The notes under the pieces are model-generated. The model was not told the DNA's origin. It ran no database searches and saw only the letters and a program-made list of their open reading frames with translations. Positions 17,523-26,121 of a stretch of DNA of 59,697 nt are shown here, piece by piece. Each line of letters starts with the position of its first letter. Position 1 is the first letter of the stretch. Both the position numbers and the translations under genes were made by a program. The stretch is from Candidatus Kapaibacterium sp. (GTDB taxonomy: Bacteria > Bacteroidota > Ignavibacteria > Kapaibacteriales > WFXC01): assembly GCA_015490805.1 (NCBI GenBank), contig WFXC01000030.1:1-59697 (forward strand), read 5' to 3'.

Positions 17523-18644
17523 ATGAGCTGGGAGTGGTTCTTTTTCATAGGTTTTGGGTTGTTGACCGTTCGATTCTGTTTCTTCTGGTTTGGGCACCGG
17601 AGAGCACGGCAGTTTGAGCGCCAATTTAGCAGTAAGAACGGTGGTGCATATCAGCCACTGGTGTCGGTCGTTGTTCCTGCCCGGAACGAGGAGCAGCACA
17701 TCGCAGAATGTGTGCACTCAATTTTTCGGAATGATTATCCGCATTTTGAGGTCATTGTAGTTGATGATCAGTCCGAGGATCGGACGGCTGAGATTCTGTA
17801 CCAGTTGCAGCAACAATATGGACAGCGGTTACGGGTGGTCAGTACGCAGTCTGTCGATAGCCCACTGGTAGGGAAAGCGCGAGCACTGGCAACAGGGGTT
17901 CGATACGCTACCGGGGAAATCTTGTTGTTTACCGATGCCGATTGCATTGTCCCGGCGACGTGGATAGCAGCGATGGTACAGCCGTTCCAATCACCAGCGG
18001 TGGGATGCGTCGCTTCCTTTTCCTCAATGGTTGCCCATCGATGGTTCGACCAATTGCAGCAGGTGGAGTGGTTGTATAACCACACCCTGGCTCGTGCTGG
18101 ACTGGGATGGAATGTGCCGCTGGGATGCTTTGGTAACAACCTGGCTATCCGCCATTCAGCATATCAGCAGACCGGCGGATTGGAGCAGATTCCGTACTCA
18201 ATGCTCACCGAAGATTTAGCGCTGCTCTTAGCCGTTCGCCAGCAGGGGTATCGGTGCGTGTATATGCTTTCACCGCAGACCTACGTGCTGACGTATCCTT
18301 TACGAACCTTCCGGGAATACTTGCGACAACATCATCGCTGGGTGCACGGGGGAACGGCACTGGGATGGAAAGCTGTTGCCTTTATGACAGTAACTGTTGC
18401 CTACTGGCTGGGCTTGATCGCTGCGCTGCTGGGGTCTCCCCCGGCAGCAGTTCTGCTGCTGGGAGCCCGCTGTGTCTACGATGTGGTGCTGCTATTGCCG
18501 ACCGTACGTACACTACGCCAGTGGGAAATTCTGCGACCACGCCTGATCTCGATCCTGCTGTTTTTCCAGTTGCTGGAAGTTTCACTTCCGCTGTTTCTCA
18601 TTCCCCGCCACGTCTACTGGAAAGATCGACGCCTGAAGCGATAG
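17523..18644 (+). CDS. Membrane GT2-family glycosyltransferase
   Basis: 373 residues: one N-terminal membrane helix (4-24), a GT-A catalytic domain with DDQS (81-84), DAD (138-140), a TED in MLTEDLALL and the QHHRW motif of processive-type enzymes, then three or so C-terminal membrane helices. Such proteins extend or decorate polysaccharides or glycolipids at the inner membrane from UDP-sugars. It stands alone, 84 bases after the ATPase and followed by a repeat island. Substrate unknown. Confidence 0.87.
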   Translation: MSWEWFFFIGFGLLTVRFCFFWFGHRRARQFERQFSSKNGGAYQPLVSVVVPARNEEQHIAECVHSIFRNDYPHFEVIVVDDQSEDRTAEILYQLQQQYGQRLRVVSTQSVDSPLVGKARALATGVRYATGEILLFTDADCIVPATWIAAMVQPFQSPAVGCVASFSSMVAHRWFDQLQQVEWLYNHTLARAGLGWNVPLGCFGNNLAIRHSAYQQTGGLEQIPYSMLTEDLALLLAVRQQGYRCVYMLSPQTYVLTYPLRTFREYLRQHHRWVHGGTALGWKAVAFMTVTVAYWLGLIAALLGSPPAAVLLLGARCVYDVVLLLPTVRTLRQWEILRPRLISILLFFQLLEVSLPLFLIPRHVYWKDRRLKR

Positions 18645-18932
18645 AGCCTGTCCTATGCCGGGAGCACTGGCTTTCGTCGGCAAGGGAATTCCCTCTCTCT
18701 CCGGGAGAGGGTAAGGGCGATGCACACTGAAGGGTGCGCTTCCGGTGAACTGGGAGCGCCGACTTTAGTCGGCAGAGGATCAACGATGCACGATGAAGTG
18801 TGCGCTTGCGGCGCAATACGGAGGGACGAAGCGATGCCTCGCCTATGGGCGACCAGCCGGGTCGCCCCTACAAGCGTAAAAATCCCTCTCCCTCCGGGAG
18901 AGGGTTAGGAGTGAGGGCACATTGCTTCTGTG
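18645..18932. repeat. Palindromic repeat island B
   Basis: Mosaic of short palindromes between the convergent GT2 and sigma-factor genes. Units: CCCTCT-type hairpins at 18691-18711 and 18884-18904 (the second a perfect 9-bp stem with TCC loop, tail TTAGGAGTGAGGGC); TGCACACT-type at 18721-18738 and 18787-18804; GCCGACT/AGTCGGC at 18758-18773; a GGGACGAAGC-type at about 18823-18843; GGGCGACC/GGTCGCCC at 18847-18867. The same unit types recur in similar order at 59298-59697. No open frame of note. Confidence 0.8.
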
Positions 18933-19640
18933 CTATGCCGGATTCGAGAATCGATCTCGAACCGCATTGATGATGTCTTTCAATTGGCGGTGGAGCGTGG
19001 TCGTTGGAATGTGAAAGCGCTGCGTTAACTCTTTCAACGTCCATCCTTCGAGCCAGAGGCGAAAGAGTTGGTAGCTCCGGGTGCCAAAACGCTGCTGGAC
19101 AAAGTCCTGCACTCGTTCCCAATCGAGCCGGCTGGCACAAATATCCTCTGGCGTGGTGAGTGATATCAGCAGGTGAGGATGCTCAGGCAAAAAGCGGTGG
19201 TAGTACCGATCCTGGCGCAGCAGGAAGTTTCGAGCGGCTGTGTAAGCATATCGCCAGAGTCGCCGGGGCGAAGAGCGAACGTTTTCCGGTGCTTCTGCAT
19301 ACAGGGCGAGAAATGCCTGCTGTACCGCATCCTGATGATCAACTTCCGGAAATCGGGCAAAATGGTGGTGCAGGTATGCGGTAAGCGTCGTTCGGATCAC
19401 CCGCTCGGTAAGTTCAAACTGTAACAGGTCTAACTGACAGCACGGCGTATCGTTGAGCTCTGTGGCGATTGATTGAAGGAGCAGGTCGATGTTGAAGAAA
19501 GCATCCTCGAGGTTGGAACATTGGTGTCGGGCAAGAGCCGTTTCAAGGGCAGTCATAATGGCGCTGTTTTTGTGCTCCGGGAAGGCGGCGGCAACCAGAG
19601 GGTGGAGCCACCGTTCCAGTTGGGTGGTTGTTAATGCCAT
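18933..19640 (-). CDS. ECF-like RNA polymerase sigma factor
   Basis: 235 residues. The middle (DHQDAVQQAFLALY and RLWRYAYTAARNFLLR) resembles sigma region 2, and the C-terminus (LEGWTLKELTQRFHIPTTTLH) resembles the region 4 helix-turn-helix. About 75 N-terminal residues precede region 2, longer than in ordinary ECF factors, and region 2 is divergent, so a sigma-like regulator rather than a true sigma factor is possible. AAAGGAG lies before the ATG and a TAATTTTG box 32 bases upstream. No anti-sigma gene is adjacent; neighbours are a repeat island and a secreted T9SS protein. Confidence 0.7.
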   Translation of the reverse strand: MALTTTQLERWLHPLVAAAFPEHKNSAIMTALETALARHQCSNLEDAFFNIDLLLQSIATELNDTPCCQLDLLQFELTERVIRTTLTAYLHHHFARFPEVDHQDAVQQAFLALYAEAPENVRSSPRRLWRYAYTAARNFLLRQDRYYHRFLPEHPHLLISLTTPEDICASRLDWERVQDFVQQRFGTRSYQLFRLWLEGWTLKELTQRFHIPTTTLHRQLKDIINAVRDRFSNPA

Positions 19641-19671
19641 TCCACATCTCCTTTGACACCGATTGGAAAAT

Positions 19672-19679
19672 CAAAATTA
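19672..19679 (-). promoter_or_regulatory. Candidate Bacteroidota-type -7 box for the sigma-factor gene
   Basis: TAATTTTG on the minus strand fits TAnnTTTG. No TTG at the usual -33 spacing was found, so support is partial. Confidence 0.35.
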
Positions 19680-19934
19680 CGCAATGTCGGCAAAATCGGG
19701 TTCCCGTGACTGCGTTTCGATACCTGCAACAGTAAAAGCAGCGGAACGCCATTATGCAAAAGCACACCGATCAGCCTTATAGCCCCATCGAGACACCAGT
19801 GCTGAGCAGGCTTGTGGCAATGTGAGTCCTACGGTTATAACCTTTCCCGCTTGCAACCAGAATCATCAGCCACCGCCTGAACCTGCGTTTGCATCTTCGT
19901 TATAGCCCTTCTTCAAACCGGCACGGCTGGATGC
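19680..19934. other. Intergenic region without recognised features
   Basis: About 255 bases between the sigma-like gene and the end of the T9SS protein gene. I looked for tRNA-like folds, small frames and hairpins with T tracts and saw none that convinces. Confidence 0.3.
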
Positions 19935-21239
19935 TTACCGCTGTATTTGAATGCCACGTCCCTTCGACGGTCCCCACGGATTGGACAGGAACACCAGGTA
20001 ATGCCCTGCCGCTAATTGCGAGGGTAACGGCACTTCAATCTGGAAGGAGCCGGAAGGTATTTCGCCTCGCCACAACTCGGCGATGCGTTTGCCCGTTCCA
20101 TCCAGCAGGATCAAAGCAGCGTCTGATATTCGTTCAGGAGAGGTAACAGAGACAAGGAGCGCGTCGGTGCCGGATTGCTGTACTTCGAGCTGGAGTCTGG
20201 TTGGAGTTGCCGAAGATTCGGGTGTTACCTGCTTTTTCGCTAATAGTGCAGCCATTTTTTCTGGATTGTGGAGAACGTTTTCTGTTTCCGAATACCGGGC
20301 GAAGTAATCTTCTTTGATTTTGTCACTTAAAAGGATTGCGGTATGGGGTGGGAGAGTACCGGAAGCAGCCAGACCGGAGTCCAGATAGGCGCGCAACTGT
20401 TCGTAGTAGGCTGCATAGAGGGAATCCCAATCATCGCCGCGAATGCGCCAGTGCTGCCATCCAGTTGTGATCGATACACTGTCAAAGTCTCGCAGGGTCG
20501 AAAGTGAGCACCACGACCATACCCGGAAGAGCTTCAGACCGAGCGGCGTGGGTCCATAGCGATAGGGAACAATTCGGATGAAAGCTTCGGTTCCAGCGTA
20601 CTCGGAAGGCAGCGATCGAAAATGGCGAGTCTGGAGGATTTCGCTTCCAAACGGGCGAACATACCAGGAGTCGGGATTGGGCAACATTCCAATGCTGTCC
20701 AGCACTGCCAGGCGCTGTCCATCGGAAGCGCGACACAGTTCAGTCACAAAGATCACCGTGTCCAGCACCCATCCCGGCGGAGTGATCCAGAAGTGATCAT
20801 CCCAGCGGCGCACGAGCGCATCCCATTGCGATTGCGGCATAATCTCTTTCTCAGTGCTGAAGACCCGCAGCAGTGAACGGAAGAAGAACAATTGGGCATT
20901 TTCGGGAATGGTAAAGGTCTTTGTCCGAGCAAAGGCAGCCAGAAATTCATCTTTTCCCGGTTCGGTTTCTCCTGACAGTCCTTCGTCTGGAACTGGCTGA
21001 TAGATGATGGGAATAAACCGTTCTGTGCCATCGGCAAACAGGAGGCGAAACTCTCCGATCATACATCCAACAGTAGCAGTATCGAACTGATCTTCAATGC
21101 TGAAATACATCAGCTTCTCTTCATCACTGAGTTTAATGTGAAAAATCGGGCGCGGGTAGAACTGATCAATCCATCGCTGGGCGAAGAGCGAAAGACTGGT
21201 GCACAGAAACAGTGTGATCAGGCGAGTTGCTTTCATCAT
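19935..21239 (-). CDS. Secreted protein with T9SS C-terminal sorting domain
   Basis: 434 residues. Signal peptide MMKATRLITLFLCTSLSLFAQ. The last 75 residues have the pattern of a type A T9SS sorting domain: LILLDGTGKRIAELWRG, then SGSFQIEV, then LAAGHYLVFL and a final basic strand. This tail is recognised by the Por machinery, which carries the protein through the outer membrane. The body (about 25-340) is not recognised; it is rich in aromatic residues and aspartate, and a SDKIKEDYFARYSETE stretch precedes a low-complexity linker. Monocistronic. PorX (39194-40768) and a PorW-like protein (51012-53021) elsewhere in the window agree with a T9SS organism. Confidence 0.75.
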   Translation of the reverse strand: MMKATRLITLFLCTSLSLFAQRWIDQFYPRPIFHIKLSDEEKLMYFSIEDQFDTATVGCMIGEFRLLFADGTERFIPIIYQPVPDEGLSGETEPGKDEFLAAFARTKTFTIPENAQLFFFRSLLRVFSTEKEIMPQSQWDALVRRWDDHFWITPPGWVLDTVIFVTELCRASDGQRLAVLDSIGMLPNPDSWYVRPFGSEILQTRHFRSLPSEYAGTEAFIRIVPYRYGPTPLGLKLFRVWSWCSLSTLRDFDSVSITTGWQHWRIRGDDWDSLYAAYYEQLRAYLDSGLAASGTLPPHTAILLSDKIKEDYFARYSETENVLHNPEKMAALLAKKQVTPESSATPTRLQLEVQQSGTDALLVSVTSPERISDAALILLDGTGKRIAELWRGEIPSGSFQIEVPLPSQLAAGHYLVFLSNPWGPSKGRGIQIQR

Positions 21240-21425
21240 ATAGATTCCCGTGTTTTATTCAACTCTCCAATGATCTGCAATGCTCCAACTGCTTTGTATA
21301 GGTCATTTAACAGGCAAAATTTTCCACTGTCGTCTGCTGGCGAACAAAGGAGCTGGCTGGGATGGGCAGGGTGCTGAACCGATGGCAGGAATTGGCAAGC
21401 GCTCGGCTATCTACTGCTGTTTTCG

Positions 21426-21441
21426 TAAGTTTGTATGTTTG
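21426..21441 (+). promoter_or_regulatory. Two consecutive TAnnTTTG boxes upstream of accB
   Basis: TAAGTTTG (21426-21433) is followed at once by TATGTTTG (21434-21441), both exact fits to the Bacteroidota -7 consensus. accB starts 23 bases further on. No good -33 element was found for either. Confidence 0.45.
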
Positions 21442-21464
21442 TTACGCAGAGAAAAGGGGCGATG

Positions 21465-21992
21465 ATGGATTTACAATTGTTGCGACGGCTGCTGAAACTG
21501 TTCGACAACAGTTCCGCAGCAGAACTGGAGCTGGAAACGGAATCGTTTAAGCTGCGGCTATCCAAGCACTCTTCAGGGGGAGGCAATGGGAATACGGTTT
21601 CTGCGCCCGTTGCCATTCCCTATCCTGCTGTTCCCCCAACACCGCCGGTGCCGCAGCAAGCGCCAGCAGCGACGCCAACAGCGGCATCAGCAGAGCCAGC
21701 AGAGCAACCACCGGAGGTGTCTGAACCGGCAGTGAAGGAGGAAGAGGAAAATCTCCACGTGATTACGTCACCCATTGTCGGCACGTTCTATCGGGCACCA
21801 GCTCCGGATGCTGAACCGTTCGTCAAAGTAGGCGATCACGTCAATCCGGGCGATACGCTCTGCATCGTTGAGGCGATGAAATTGATGAATGAAATTGAAA
21901 GCGACATTGCTGGAACGGTCGTGAAAATCTTAGTGGAAAATGCCCAGCCGGTTGAATATGGGCAGCCACTCTTCTTCATCAAGCCAGATTAA
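21465..21992 (+). CDS. accB: Acetyl-CoA carboxylase biotin carboxyl carrier protein
   Basis: 175 residues. N-terminal helical segment, a proline/alanine-rich linker (about 48-90) and a biotinyl domain with the EAMKLMNEI motif, biotin going on K139. It carries CO2 from biotin carboxylase to the transferase in the first step of fatty-acid synthesis. ATGs lie at 21462 and 21465; the second is 5 bases from AAGGGG and is preferred. accC follows after 21 bases. The carboxyltransferase subunits are not in the window. Confidence 0.93.
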   Translation: MDLQLLRRLLKLFDNSSAAELELETESFKLRLSKHSSGGGNGNTVSAPVAIPYPAVPPTPPVPQQAPAATPTAASAEPAEQPPEVSEPAVKEEEENLHVITSPIVGTFYRAPAPDAEPFVKVGDHVNPGDTLCIVEAMKLMNEIESDIAGTVVKILVENAQPVEYGQPLFFIKPD

Positions 21993-22013
21993 CAATTGCA
22001 GGGGGAACCAGCG

Positions 22014-23384
22014 GTGATCCGGAAAGTGCTCATTGCAAATCGGGGTGAAATTGCGGTACGGATCATTCGAGCCTGTCACGAACTGGGAATTGAAGCGGTA
22101 GCGGTTTATTCCAAAGCTGATCAGGACTCATTACACGTGCGGTTAGCCGATCAGGCGATTTGCATCGGAGAAGCCAGCAGTCAACAGAGTTATCTGCACA
22201 TTCCATCGATCATTGCCGCAGCGGAAATTTCCGGTGCTGATGCAATTCATCCGGGCTATGGGTTTTTAGCAGAAAATCCAGACTTTGCGCAGATTTGTGA
22301 GGATACCGGCATCATTTTCATTGGACCGTCTGCTGAAGCCATTGCGCTGATGGGGAACAAATCAGCCGCAAAGGAGACAATGAAAAAAGCAGGGGTTCCT
22401 GTGGTGCCGGGCAGCGATGGGAGTGTGCATTCGCTCAAGGAAGCGAAGGAAATTGCCGATGCGATTGGCTATCCAGTGATGCTCAAAGCGGCGGCTGGCG
22501 GTGGTGGCAAGGGAATGCGTCTGGTGCATACGCCGGAAGAGCTGGAGCGAGCGTGGATTACCGCTCGTAATGAGGCAGAAGCAGCATTCGGTAATCCGGA
22601 AGTCTACATCGAAAAGTTTATCACAAAACCCCGGCACATTGAGTTCCAGGTGATTGCTGATACCCACGGAACGACCATTCATCTCAACGAACGGGAATGC
22701 TCCATCCAGCGGCGGCATCAGAAATTGATTGAAGAGGCACCGTCACCTATTATGACCCCGGAGCTTCGGGAGGAGATGGGAGAAGCAGCTATTCGGGCAG
22801 CCGAAGCGGTCGATTACGTCAATGCTGGCACTGTGGAGTTTCTGGTGGATGAGGATCGAAATTTTTACTTTATGGAAATGAACACCCGCATTCAGGTGGA
22901 GCATCCGGTGACGGAGCAATCATTGGGTGTGGATCTGGTCAAGGAGCAAATTCGGATTGCAGATGGGCAGCACCTTTCCATTCAGCCGTCAGCACCATTG
23001 TACCATTCCATCGAATGTCGCATCAATGCGGAAGATCCGTACCACTATTTCCGTCCCTCTCCGGGGCGCATTGAGCGATTGCATTTACCCGGCGGACCCG
23101 GCATTCGCATTGATTCGCACATTTATCAGGGTTATGCCATTCCGCCACACTACGATTCGATGATTGCAAAGTTTATCAGCTATGGCACCAGCCGCGAAGA
23201 AGCGATGAGCCGGATGTATCGGGCGCTCCAGGAAGCCATCATTGAGGGGATTCACACAACGATTCCCTTTCATATCCGAATGCTCGAGAATCCTGATTTC
23301 ATCGCGGGGAATTTCGATACCCGCTACCTGGATACGCACGATTGGAATACAATGGAAGTTGTGTCAACTGAGGAGAAACGGTGA
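22014..23384 (+). CDS. accC: Acetyl-CoA carboxylase biotin carboxylase subunit
   Basis: 456 residues, normal for AccC. Starts [19 protein letters not shown]-grasp glycine loop GGGGKGMR, catalytic region [14 protein letters not shown] and the C-terminal biotin carboxylase domain are all present. Uses ATP and bicarbonate to carboxylate the biotin on AccB. GTG at 22014 is chosen because a GGGGG site lies about 8 bases upstream and the product then begins at the conserved N-terminus; a TTG at 21996 is also in frame. The stop overlaps the gcvH start (TGATG). Confidence 0.95.
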   Translation: MIRKVLIANRGEIAVRIIRACHELGIEAVAVYSKADQDSLHVRLADQAICIGEASSQQSYLHIPSIIAAAEISGADAIHPGYGFLAENPDFAQICEDTGIIFIGPSAEAIALMGNKSAAKETMKKAGVPVVPGSDGSVHSLKEAKEIADAIGYPVMLKAAAGGGGKGMRLVHTPEELERAWITARNEAEAAFGNPEVYIEKFITKPRHIEFQVIADTHGTTIHLNERECSIQRRHQKLIEEAPSPIMTPELREEMGEAAIRAAEAVDYVNAGTVEFLVDEDRNFYFMEMNTRIQVEHPVTEQSLGVDLVKEQIRIADGQHLSIQPSAPLYHSIECRINAEDPYHYFRPSPGRIERLHLPGGPGIRIDSHIYQGYAIPPHYDSMIAKFISYGTSREEAMSRMYRALQEAIIEGIHTTIPFHIRMLENPDFIAGNFDTRYLDTHDWNTMEVVSTEEKR

Positions 23385-23767
23385 TGAACATTCCTGAAGA
23401 TCTGCGGTATACGAAAGAGCACGAGTGGATACGAGTAGAAGGGAATGTGGGAGTTGTGGGCATTACCGATTATGCCCAGAGTGAGCTGGGGGATATTGTA
23501 TACGTGGACATTGATCCGGCGCTGGAATCGGTTAAGCAGGGTGAAGCGTTTGGAACCATCGAAGCGGTGAAAACCGTGGCAGATTTGTATGCGCCTGTCA
23601 GTGGAAAAGTGCTGGAGATCCACGAAGACATCAACGATGAGCCGGAAAAGATCAACCAGGATCCGTACGGTGAAGGATGGTTGATCAAGATTGAGATCAG
23701 TGATCCGGGTGAACTGGAGAATCTCCTGACGGCTGAGCAGTATGCTGAGCTGATCAGCGAGACGTAA
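23384..23767 (+). CDS. gcvH: Glycine cleavage system H protein
   Basis: 127 residues. YTKEHEWIRVEG, the lipoylation motif GTIEAVKTV (K63) and INDEPEKIN followed by YGEGWL are standard. The lipoyl arm shuttles the aminomethyl group between P, T and L proteins. ATG at 23384 shares a base with the accC stop and has AGGAG upstream. No gcvT or gcvP lies nearby; linkage to accBC is unusual, and in some bacteria GcvH also serves as lipoate donor, which could connect it to fatty-acid synthesis (inference). Confidence 0.95.
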   Translation: MNIPEDLRYTKEHEWIRVEGNVGVVGITDYAQSELGDIVYVDIDPALESVKQGEAFGTIEAVKTVADLYAPVSGKVLEIHEDINDEPEKINQDPYGEGWLIKIEISDPGELENLLTAEQYAELISET

Positions 23768-23783
23768 GCAGCAACCGCCGTTG

Positions 23784-24284
23784 ATGTGGTATCAGCTTTT
23801 TGTATGGCTGCATATTCTGGCAGCAGCCATCTGGATTGGTGGTATGTTGTTCATTTCGTATGCCGTACTGCCATTGATCCGACATCCTTCGATTTTCCCC
23901 ATTCGGGCTGTGCTCCTCACAGAGTTGGGGCTACGCATCCGCCTGGTGGGATGGATCACGCTGGGAGCGCTCTTACTGACAGGAACAGGGATACTCCTTT
24001 TGCGGGGTTATACGTGGTCGGATTTGATCAGTGCTGCTTTCTGGCAGTCGGAGGTTGGCACCATTCTGGGGTGGAAGCTGGGGTTATTTGGATTGACCGT
24101 GATCGTGACACTTGCGCACGATCTGTACTTCGGGCCTAAATCCGCCCGACTGGCGGAGCAGTTGCCGGAAGATCATCCACAGCGGCAACGTATTCGGCGG
24201 ATTTCTTCGTGGTTAGGGAGAATGATTGTGCTGTTGGCACTGGGAATCTCGTTTCTGGGGGTGCTGCTTTCGCGCGGGTGGTAG
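23784..24284 (+). CDS. Small integral membrane protein (CopD/DUF4149-like)
   Basis: 166 residues with four hydrophobic helices: WLHILAAAIWIGGMLF at the N-terminus, a pair in the middle, and one at the end. The first helix with its H-x-x-A-x-x-x-W-x-G-G pattern is typical of CopD-like and DUF4149 membrane proteins, some of which bind haem or copper. Starts 16 bases after gcvH, so it may be co-transcribed. Function unknown. Confidence 0.65.
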   Translation: MWYQLFVWLHILAAAIWIGGMLFISYAVLPLIRHPSIFPIRAVLLTELGLRIRLVGWITLGALLLTGTGILLLRGYTWSDLISAAFWQSEVGTILGWKLGLFGLTVIVTLAHDLYFGPKSARLAEQLPEDHPQRQRIRRISSWLGRMIVLLALGISFLGVLLSRGW

Positions 24285-24565
24285 GTGTTGCTGCTGGAAA
24301 GCGCACGCTTTGCAGTTGTCCGTTCCCATTGCAGGAATGTTGCCGGTGGTTGGTCCGCTTTGAAGGCGTAGATGTCCGGATAATGCAGAAGCTGCTCCAA
24401 TTTCTACGGTAGCAAGGAGGTGCTGAACAAAGGATGAGGGAAGATGGGATGGCATAGCGTTCTTTGCTGCACAGCGCAAAGAGAAGGAAGTCGAGGAATC
24501 GGCATTGATGGCTCTGCCTTGAACGTCGTTTGAACTTTGCAATGAAGGCATTTGCTGAAAGGTAG
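24285..24565. other. Intergenic region without recognised features
   Basis: 281 bases. No convincing small frame, RNA fold or repeat unit. It presumably holds the promoter of the following membrane protein; none could be assigned. Confidence 0.3.
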
Positions 24566-25879
24566 ATGGAAGCAACGCAACCATTGACAGTGCGGACAGT
24601 GTTCCGGTTCTGGTATCCGTTAGCATTGACCTGGCTGATGATGGCGATTGAGGGCCCCTTTGTTTCTGCTGTCATTGCCAGAATGCCAGAGCCGAAGTAT
24701 CAGTTAGCAGCTTATGGTGTGGCGTTTGCTTTGGCATTGATCGTGGAAGCACCGGTGATTATGTTGATGAGTGGCGTTGTTGCATTGCTCAAAAATCGGG
24801 GTGCTTTTCGTCGATTGTGGATCTTTTCCCGAAACCTGAGCCTTGGTGTGACCTTCGCGATGGCTGTCTTGTTGATACCTCCCGTTTTTGATATTCTGGC
24901 AGCGGAGATTCTGGCATTACCGGAGCAGGTAGCAGAGCCAACGCATATTGCCCTGCTTCTGTTGTTGCCCTGGCCCCTTGTCATCGGCATCCGCCGGTTT
25001 TATCAGGGAGTATTGATCCGTCACGGACAAACCCGCAAAGTGGCGTACGGCACAGGCTTTCGCCTGCTGGCAGTTGGCGCGGCGGCAACACTGCTGTCAT
25101 TTACTGAGTTGCTCGATGGTGCTGCTACTGGTGCATTGACGTTGTCCATTGGCGTGACCGTTGAGCTGCTGGTTATCTACTGGATGACCCGCCCATTGCT
25201 GCGAACGTATCGCCCCTATCCACCAGCAGATAGCCTGAGTTACCGTGAGATCCTGCGGTTTTACGTTCCTTTAGCCCTGACATCGGTGATTACCCTGGCA
25301 ACCTCTCCAATGCTGACCTTTTTTATGGGACGTGCGCGGTTGCCGATTGAATCCTTAGCAGTCTACCCCGTGGTGGGAGCGCTGGTTTTTATTTTCCGCA
25401 GCGTTGGGATCTCATTTCAGGAGGTGGTGGTTGCGTTGCTGGATCCAGCGTTTCAGCGGTATCGTCTTCTGGCACGCTTTGCCTGGGGCATTGCGCTTGC
25501 GGCGGTGGCTGGTGTAGCGTTAGTTGGATGGACACCGGTCGGATCGCTGTGGTACCATACCATTAGTGGGCTCAGTCTGGAATTGACTCGCTATGCGATT
25601 GTGGCAACCCAGATTTTATGTGTTATCCCCGGACTGACCGCCTGGCTGGCATTTGAGCGTGGCGTGCTGATGACGGCTGGAACAACGGTGGCGGTGTCGA
25701 AAGCCACCGTCCTGGAAATTGCATTTATTGGTGTCACGATGTGGATTGCCATTGCTGCCTTTGACATGATTGGCATTTTCGCTGCTGCAATGGCATTGGT
25801 CGTGGGGCGATTGGCAGCAAATTTGTATTTGTACGGGAAAATCCGACGCCTCCAGGCACCTGCACCTGCTTCCTGGTAA
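24566..25879 (+). CDS. MATE/ANKH-like polytopic membrane protein
   Basis: 437 residues with about 12 hydrophobic segments in two similar halves, beginning RFWYPLALTWLMMAIEGP and, in the second half, RFYVPLALTSVITLATSP. This repeat and the LAAYGVAFAL stretch recall the MOP flippase superfamily and, by eye, the ANKH (progressive ankylosis) branch, whose animal members export small anions such as ATP or citrate. A drug or lipid exporter is equally possible. Stands alone between a short membrane protein and the polysaccharide locus. Confidence 0.6.
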   Translation: MEATQPLTVRTVFRFWYPLALTWLMMAIEGPFVSAVIARMPEPKYQLAAYGVAFALALIVEAPVIMLMSGVVALLKNRGAFRRLWIFSRNLSLGVTFAMAVLLIPPVFDILAAEILALPEQVAEPTHIALLLLLPWPLVIGIRRFYQGVLIRHGQTRKVAYGTGFRLLAVGAAATLLSFTELLDGAATGALTLSIGVTVELLVIYWMTRPLLRTYRPYPPADSLSYREILRFYVPLALTSVITLATSPMLTFFMGRARLPIESLAVYPVVGALVFIFRSVGISFQEVVVALLDPAFQRYRLLARFAWGIALAAVAGVALVGWTPVGSLWYHTISGLSLELTRYAIVATQILCVIPGLTAWLAFERGVLMTAGTTVAVSKATVLEIAFIGVTMWIAIAAFDMIGIFAAAMALVVGRLAANLYLYGKIRRLQAPAPASW

Positions 25880-26121
25880 CTCCCGGAATTTTCCGGATGG
25901 AGTGGAACGGAACGATCTGCGTTGGGAAGAGCGGCGTTGCTGTTGTCGTATTCCCAGTAAATGAGCCTGAACATCATCCTATCCGGCGCATTGGGATGGC
26001 AGGGATCGGCAAAAAGTAGAGAGTTGCTTCACAAAAGGTTGCATCAAAACGTTTATACGGAATTCGCTAAGTTTCTGGCGAAGGAATTGTTCAATGAAAT
26101 GCTCAGCGGTCAAAAAACGCG
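25880..26121. promoter_or_regulatory. Leader of the polysaccharide locus
   Basis: 242 bases ahead of asnB. The best promoter candidate is TAAGTTTC at 26068-26075, one base away from TAnnTTTG. Nothing else is recognised. Confidence 0.3.

Noticed and set aside
19641-19934. Possible tRNA or small RNA gene in a gene-free stretch
   Set aside because: A GGTTC-like string is present but no cloverleaf or acceptor stem can be drawn, and no other RNA family is recognisable.
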